Of a DNA stretch of 64,000 bases, positions 61,962-64,000 are shown one piece after another. The stretch is from Calothrix sp. PCC 7103 (GTDB taxonomy: Bacteria > Cyanobacteriota > Cyanobacteriia > Cyanobacteriales > Nostocaceae), in NCBI RefSeq assembly GCF_000331305.1, contig NZ_KB217478.1, positions 8,091,481-8,155,480 of the forward strand. The letters are read 5' to 3'. Position 1 is the first letter of the stretch. The number at the start of each line of letters is the position of its first letter. The notes under the pieces were generated by a model. That model saw only the letters and a program-made list of their open reading frames with translations. It did not search any database and was not told the DNA's origin. A program made the position numbers and the translations under genes.

Positions 61962-62706
61962 GACTTATTCTAATTATCAGAATACATTAATTGGTATTAC
62001 AACATATGGGCGCCACGACCCAATTCCTTTTTCTTTACCCAGTACTTATTTAGACTCAGTCCGTAAAGCAGGTGGTACTCCAGTATTGTTACCACCAGGA
62101 GAAAGTAATGCAGCAACACTATTAAAACCACTTCATGGTTTGATAATTACAGGTGGAGGAGATATTAATCCAGCTTTATATAACGGCGTCGCTCACCCGA
62201 TGGTATATTCGGTAGATAATGAGCGTGATGCCTTTGAAATCAACTTAGCAAAGTTCGCATTAGAGAATCACATCCCCGTATTAGGCATCTGTCGAGGGTT
62301 ACAAATACTCATCGTTGCTAGTGGTGGTACTTTAATACCGCATATTCCAGATGAGTATGGCATATCAGTTTCACATCGCTTAGAACCAGAACCAGGTATT
62401 CGTAAACATACAGAACACAATGTAATAATTACACCCAACAGTCGTTTAGGAAAATTGATACAGAAAACTCATATATCAGTAGTTTCATGGCATCACCAAG
62501 CAGTAGGTATACTACCATCGAACTGGCGCCCGGTAGCTCACTCTGCCGAAGATAAAGTAATCGAAGCAGCAGAACACATACATCATCCTTGGGCAGTAGG
62601 AGTACAATGGCATCCCGAAATGTCCCAAAATGACCCTAACCACGAACGTATATTTCAAGGATTTATAGAATCAACATATAGTAAACAAAATTTATTATCA
62701 GCTTAA
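61954..62706 (+). CDS. Class I glutamine amidotransferase-like / gamma-Glu-GABA hydrolase family
   Basis: 250 residues of peptidase C26 type. GLIITGGGDINP (oxyanion strand), nucleophile elbow PVLGICRGLQIL with Cys113, and VGVQWHPEM supplying His and Glu. PuuD-type enzymes hydrolyse gamma-glutamyl amides such as gamma-glutamyl-GABA. The gene starts inside the STAND gene (8-bp overlap), so it is translationally coupled to it, an unusual setting for a metabolic hydrolase. It may be the effector or a modified-peptide processor of that system (inference). Confidence 0.9.
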   Translation: MSKTYSNYQNTLIGITTYGRHDPIPFSLPSTYLDSVRKAGGTPVLLPPGESNAATLLKPLHGLIITGGGDINPALYNGVAHPMVYSVDNERDAFEINLAKFALENHIPVLGICRGLQILIVASGGTLIPHIPDEYGISVSHRLEPEPGIRKHTEHNVIITPNSRLGKLIQKTHISVVSWHHQAVGILPSNWRPVAHSAEDKVIEAAEHIHHPWAVGVQWHPEMSQNDPNHERIFQGFIESTYSKQNLLSA

Positions 62707-62726
62707 TCCCCCCTTGCGATTTTGTA

Positions 62727-62747
62727 GCACAGGCATCTCGCCTGTGC
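62727..62747. terminator. Hairpin GCACAGGC-ATCTC-GCCTGTGC
   Basis: Perfect 8-bp stem between the convergent amidotransferase and DUF3865 genes. Dispersed-repeat type that can serve as a bidirectional terminator. Confidence 0.65.
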
Positions 62748-62756
62748 AGCAAAATA

Positions 62757-63473
62757 TCAATAATTATTTAATAAATCATTTAAGCCAGACCATAGTTTAT
62801 CCAGTCCGTTAGCCATAAGAAAGCCGCCTTCAATAGTAGCATCTAATAATTCAGGGTATTGTCTAATAACTAAACTTGTTAATTCTAAAGCTTCACGCGC
62901 GTGTCTTGTTTCTATTCCTTCGTTGAAACAGTCATTAAAATAAGCTTCTTCCTTAACCAAAGGGAAACATTTAGATAAACTATCCATAATCGCGCGCATC
63001 CAATCATCTGCAAACATTTCGATTACACACCAAGGTCCTAATGATTTGGGATATAAATTTTGTACTAATAGAATGAATTCTGCTGTAATTGGGTCAAGGA
63101 TGTTTTGTAGTTTATCCAAACTACCAAATTCTTCGTCATCAATTAAAATGTTGGCGCCAATTCGTACAAATGCGCGAGTTAGTTGATAGTGATGGGTGTC
63201 ACCATTTATCAATCCATCATCATCTTTAATGATTTGCAGTTTACGCACCCGCAGCGCTGGACTATCAAGGTGTGGTATGTGATATACCATGACGCGCGTG
63301 GCATGACATGCTGCTTGATATCGTAAGTGTAAATGCCCTAATAAATCTGGGCACGTTAATTTTTCACTGCTTAATGCGCTTAAATTCGCAAAAAAAGGAT
63401 GTTGTGATGGTAAATGCTCTTGATAAAGTTTATTTACATAGTTTTGAAATGTTAGCTCTGCATTTTGGTACAT
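62757..63473 (-). CDS. DUF3865 / CADD-like heme-oxygenase-fold protein
   Basis: 238 residues, all-helical. Segments typical of the iron-containing redox enzyme family with CADD/TenA fold are CHATRVMVYHIPHLDSPALR, IKDDDGLINGDTHHYQLTRA, CVIEMFADDWMRAIMDSL and GIETRHAREALELT, which together supply His/Glu/Asp residues fit for a diiron site. A Nostoc homologue has a solved structure, but I know of no assigned reaction; relatives make p-aminobenzoate or cleave amino-acid side chains. Intact; no partner gene in the same direction. Confidence 0.82.
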   Translation of the reverse strand: MYQNAELTFQNYVNKLYQEHLPSQHPFFANLSALSSEKLTCPDLLGHLHLRYQAACHATRVMVYHIPHLDSPALRVRKLQIIKDDDGLINGDTHHYQLTRAFVRIGANILIDDEEFGSLDKLQNILDPITAEFILLVQNLYPKSLGPWCVIEMFADDWMRAIMDSLSKCFPLVKEEAYFNDCFNEGIETRHAREALELTSLVIRQYPELLDATIEGGFLMANGLDKLWSGLNDLLNNY

Positions 63474-63554
63474 AAATCTAAAAATAAATATTAATTATAA
63501 TTTTTAGATTTAGCTAAAACTATATAATATTTATTAATTTTGTATAAATAAAAT

Positions 63555-63576
63555 GAACAGGCAAGGATGCCTGTTC
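63555..63576. repeat. Hairpin GAACAGGCA-AGGA-TGCCTGTTC
   Basis: Perfect 9-bp stem; same sequence family as 22333-22356 and 9694-9711. It lies between the DUF3865 start and the 63607 gene stop, where it may terminate the latter. Confidence 0.7.
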
Positions 63577-63606
63577 TACAAGAAAAATTTTTACAAAAGA
63601 AAACTT

Positions 63607-63825
63607 TTAGGGAATGCGAGAAATGTTGCTGCCATCAATTTCTGGTGTTGCGAATGCATCTAATGACCCATTAGGAGGTCTTTTTGGCGCCTTTACACCA
63701 CTCTCTGATGGATAGTCTGGGTCAATTTTTCTCACAACTGGGAGTTGGAGCGCTTGCCATAGCTCGTAAAGTGCCCAAAATAAGCTGGTTGCAGAAGCTG
63801 CGATTAGTAAGTATGCATGTATCAT
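63607..63825 (-). CDS. Small membrane-anchored protein, unknown function
   Basis: 72 residues. An N-terminal helix (AYLLIAASATSLFWALYELW) is followed by a Pro-rich polar tail (KIDPDYPSESGVKAPKRPPN). It could be a single-pass protein or have a membrane-associated signal anchor. Divergent from the PadR gene, sharing a 72-bp gap with candidate operators, so it may be regulated by it. Confidence 0.55.
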   Translation of the reverse strand: MIHAYLLIAASATSLFWALYELWQALQLPVVRKIDPDYPSESGVKAPKRPPNGSLDAFATPEIDGSNISRIP

Positions 63826-63848
63826 ACCATTAAACTATATCTAAAATG

Positions 63849-63871
63849 GATATATTATATTATGATATATC
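63849..63871. promoter_or_regulatory. Candidate PadR operator (GATATAT-N9-ATATATC)
   Basis: A 7-9-7 inverted repeat in the divergent gap between the 63607 gene and padR. Further ATATC and GATATAG half-sites flank it (63836, 63879). PadR repressors commonly bind AT-rich inverted repeats at their own promoters; this site fits by position. Confidence 0.45.
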
Positions 63872-63897
63872 TAGATTTGATATAGAGTGTTCTAATT

Positions 63898-64000
63898 ATG
63901 AAACCTATTGATTTTTTACCGTTAAAACCCGCAGTGTTTCATATACTGCTTTCGCTTGCTGATGCTGACCGTCACGGTTATGGAATTATGCAGGAGGTGC
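63898..64000 (+). CDS. PadR family transcriptional regulator, 3' end beyond the window
   Basis: Only the first 34 codons are present. KPIDFLPLKPAVFHILLSLA followed by DRHGYGIMQEV is the typical start of the PadR winged-helix domain (L-x-x-x-x-x-x-x-L-L-x-L...G-YGI). It is probably a small repressor that controls its own promoter and perhaps the divergent gene. The output domain cannot be seen. Confidence 0.85.
   Translation, partial: MKPIDFLPLKPAVFHILLSLADADRHGYGIMQEV

Larger units (their letters stand above)
1..64000. repeat. GGCGCC hexamer, highly iterated across the whole window
   Basis: GGCGCC occurs about 92 times by eye count, in genes of both strands and in intergenic DNA (for example 768, 4793, 7346, 14033, 22083, 31303, 38563, 53113, 62525). 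At roughly 38 percent GC, chance predicts about 3-4 copies. Typical spacing is about 0.7 kb. The longest gap is about 45036-49611, and another runs 33226-36266. The usual cyanobacterial HIP1 octamer GCGATCGC was seen only at 47551 and 51925. The hexamer looks like a lineage-specific highly iterated palindrome, perhaps a methyltransferase target. Confidence 0.85.

Noticed and set aside
1-64000. CRISPR array
   Set aside because: No set of regularly spaced direct repeats of 25-40 bp with unique spacers was seen; the paired palindromes are dispersed and between genes.
1-64000. tRNA, rRNA, tmRNA or RNase P RNA genes
   Set aside because: Intergenic regions were scanned for cloverleaf arms with GTTCGA-type T loops or rRNA signatures; none was convincing by eye. 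A covariance-model scan would be decisive.

Overview
The window looks like chromosomal DNA of a filamentous, probably heterocystous (Nostocales-type) cyanobacterium. It is AT-rich and holds cyanobacterial hallmark genes: ccmK, ycf46, split pntA plus pntB, the rpmH-rnpA-PH-yidC-jag-DUF177 block, crtB, two carotenoid oxygenases, DevBCA-type exporter genes, STAND/WD40 regulators and abundant short palindromic repeats. I saw no tRNA, rRNA, CRISPR array or complete insertion sequence. GGCGCC is very frequent (about 92 copies counted by eye; roughly 3-4 expected), while the usual cyanobacterial octamer GCGATCGC (HIP1) was found only twice.

Layout. 1-9.5 kb (all minus): a cluster of leucine-rich-repeat-variant (LRV) proteins around a MoxR-type AAA+ ATPase and a VWA-domain putative metallopeptidase, with LRV relics and a broken PIN-like gene upstream. 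10.6-20.4 kb: fasciclin protein, YjbQ, an alpha/beta hydrolase, an NAD(P)-binding epimerase-like protein, a membrane GTPase, an Rpn-type nuclease, a membrane-anchored periplasmic-binding-like receptor and three secreted proteins. 20.6-25.3 kb: a lone CcmK, an aminotransferase and the proton-translocating transhydrogenase genes. 26.2-32.6 kb: the conserved L34/RNase P/YidC housekeeping block and Ycf46. 33-46 kb: a gene-poor, partly decayed stretch (kinase relics around an intact receiver-kinase, WD40 protein, GH13 enzyme, small membrane proteins, class I aldolase, frameshifted genes). 46.5-52.2 kb: phytoene synthase, a carotenoid oxygenase fused to a DevB/HlyD adaptor, DevC and DevA. 52.2-64 kb: ISL3 transposase remnant, glyoxalase-fold protein, second carotenoid oxygenase, RNA ligase, miaB, a 1165-residue HTH-STAND-WD40 protein overlapping a class I glutamine-amidotransferase-like gene, a DUF3865 enzyme and the start of a PadR regulator.

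Two candidate systems stand out. First, the LRV-MoxR-VWA cluster: a chaperone-like ATPase/VWA pair embedded with 12-13 bp gaps among at least four LRV paralogues that share an N-terminal module. Second, the crtB / oxygenase::DevB / devC / devA cassette, in which a carotenoid-cleaving enzyme appears to be one polypeptide with the adaptor of an ABC exporter. This cassette carries both HIP1 sites, is poor in GGCGCC and ends beside a transposase relic, so it was probably acquired from another cyanobacterium. The work was done by eye; family names rest on recognised motifs, not on database searches.
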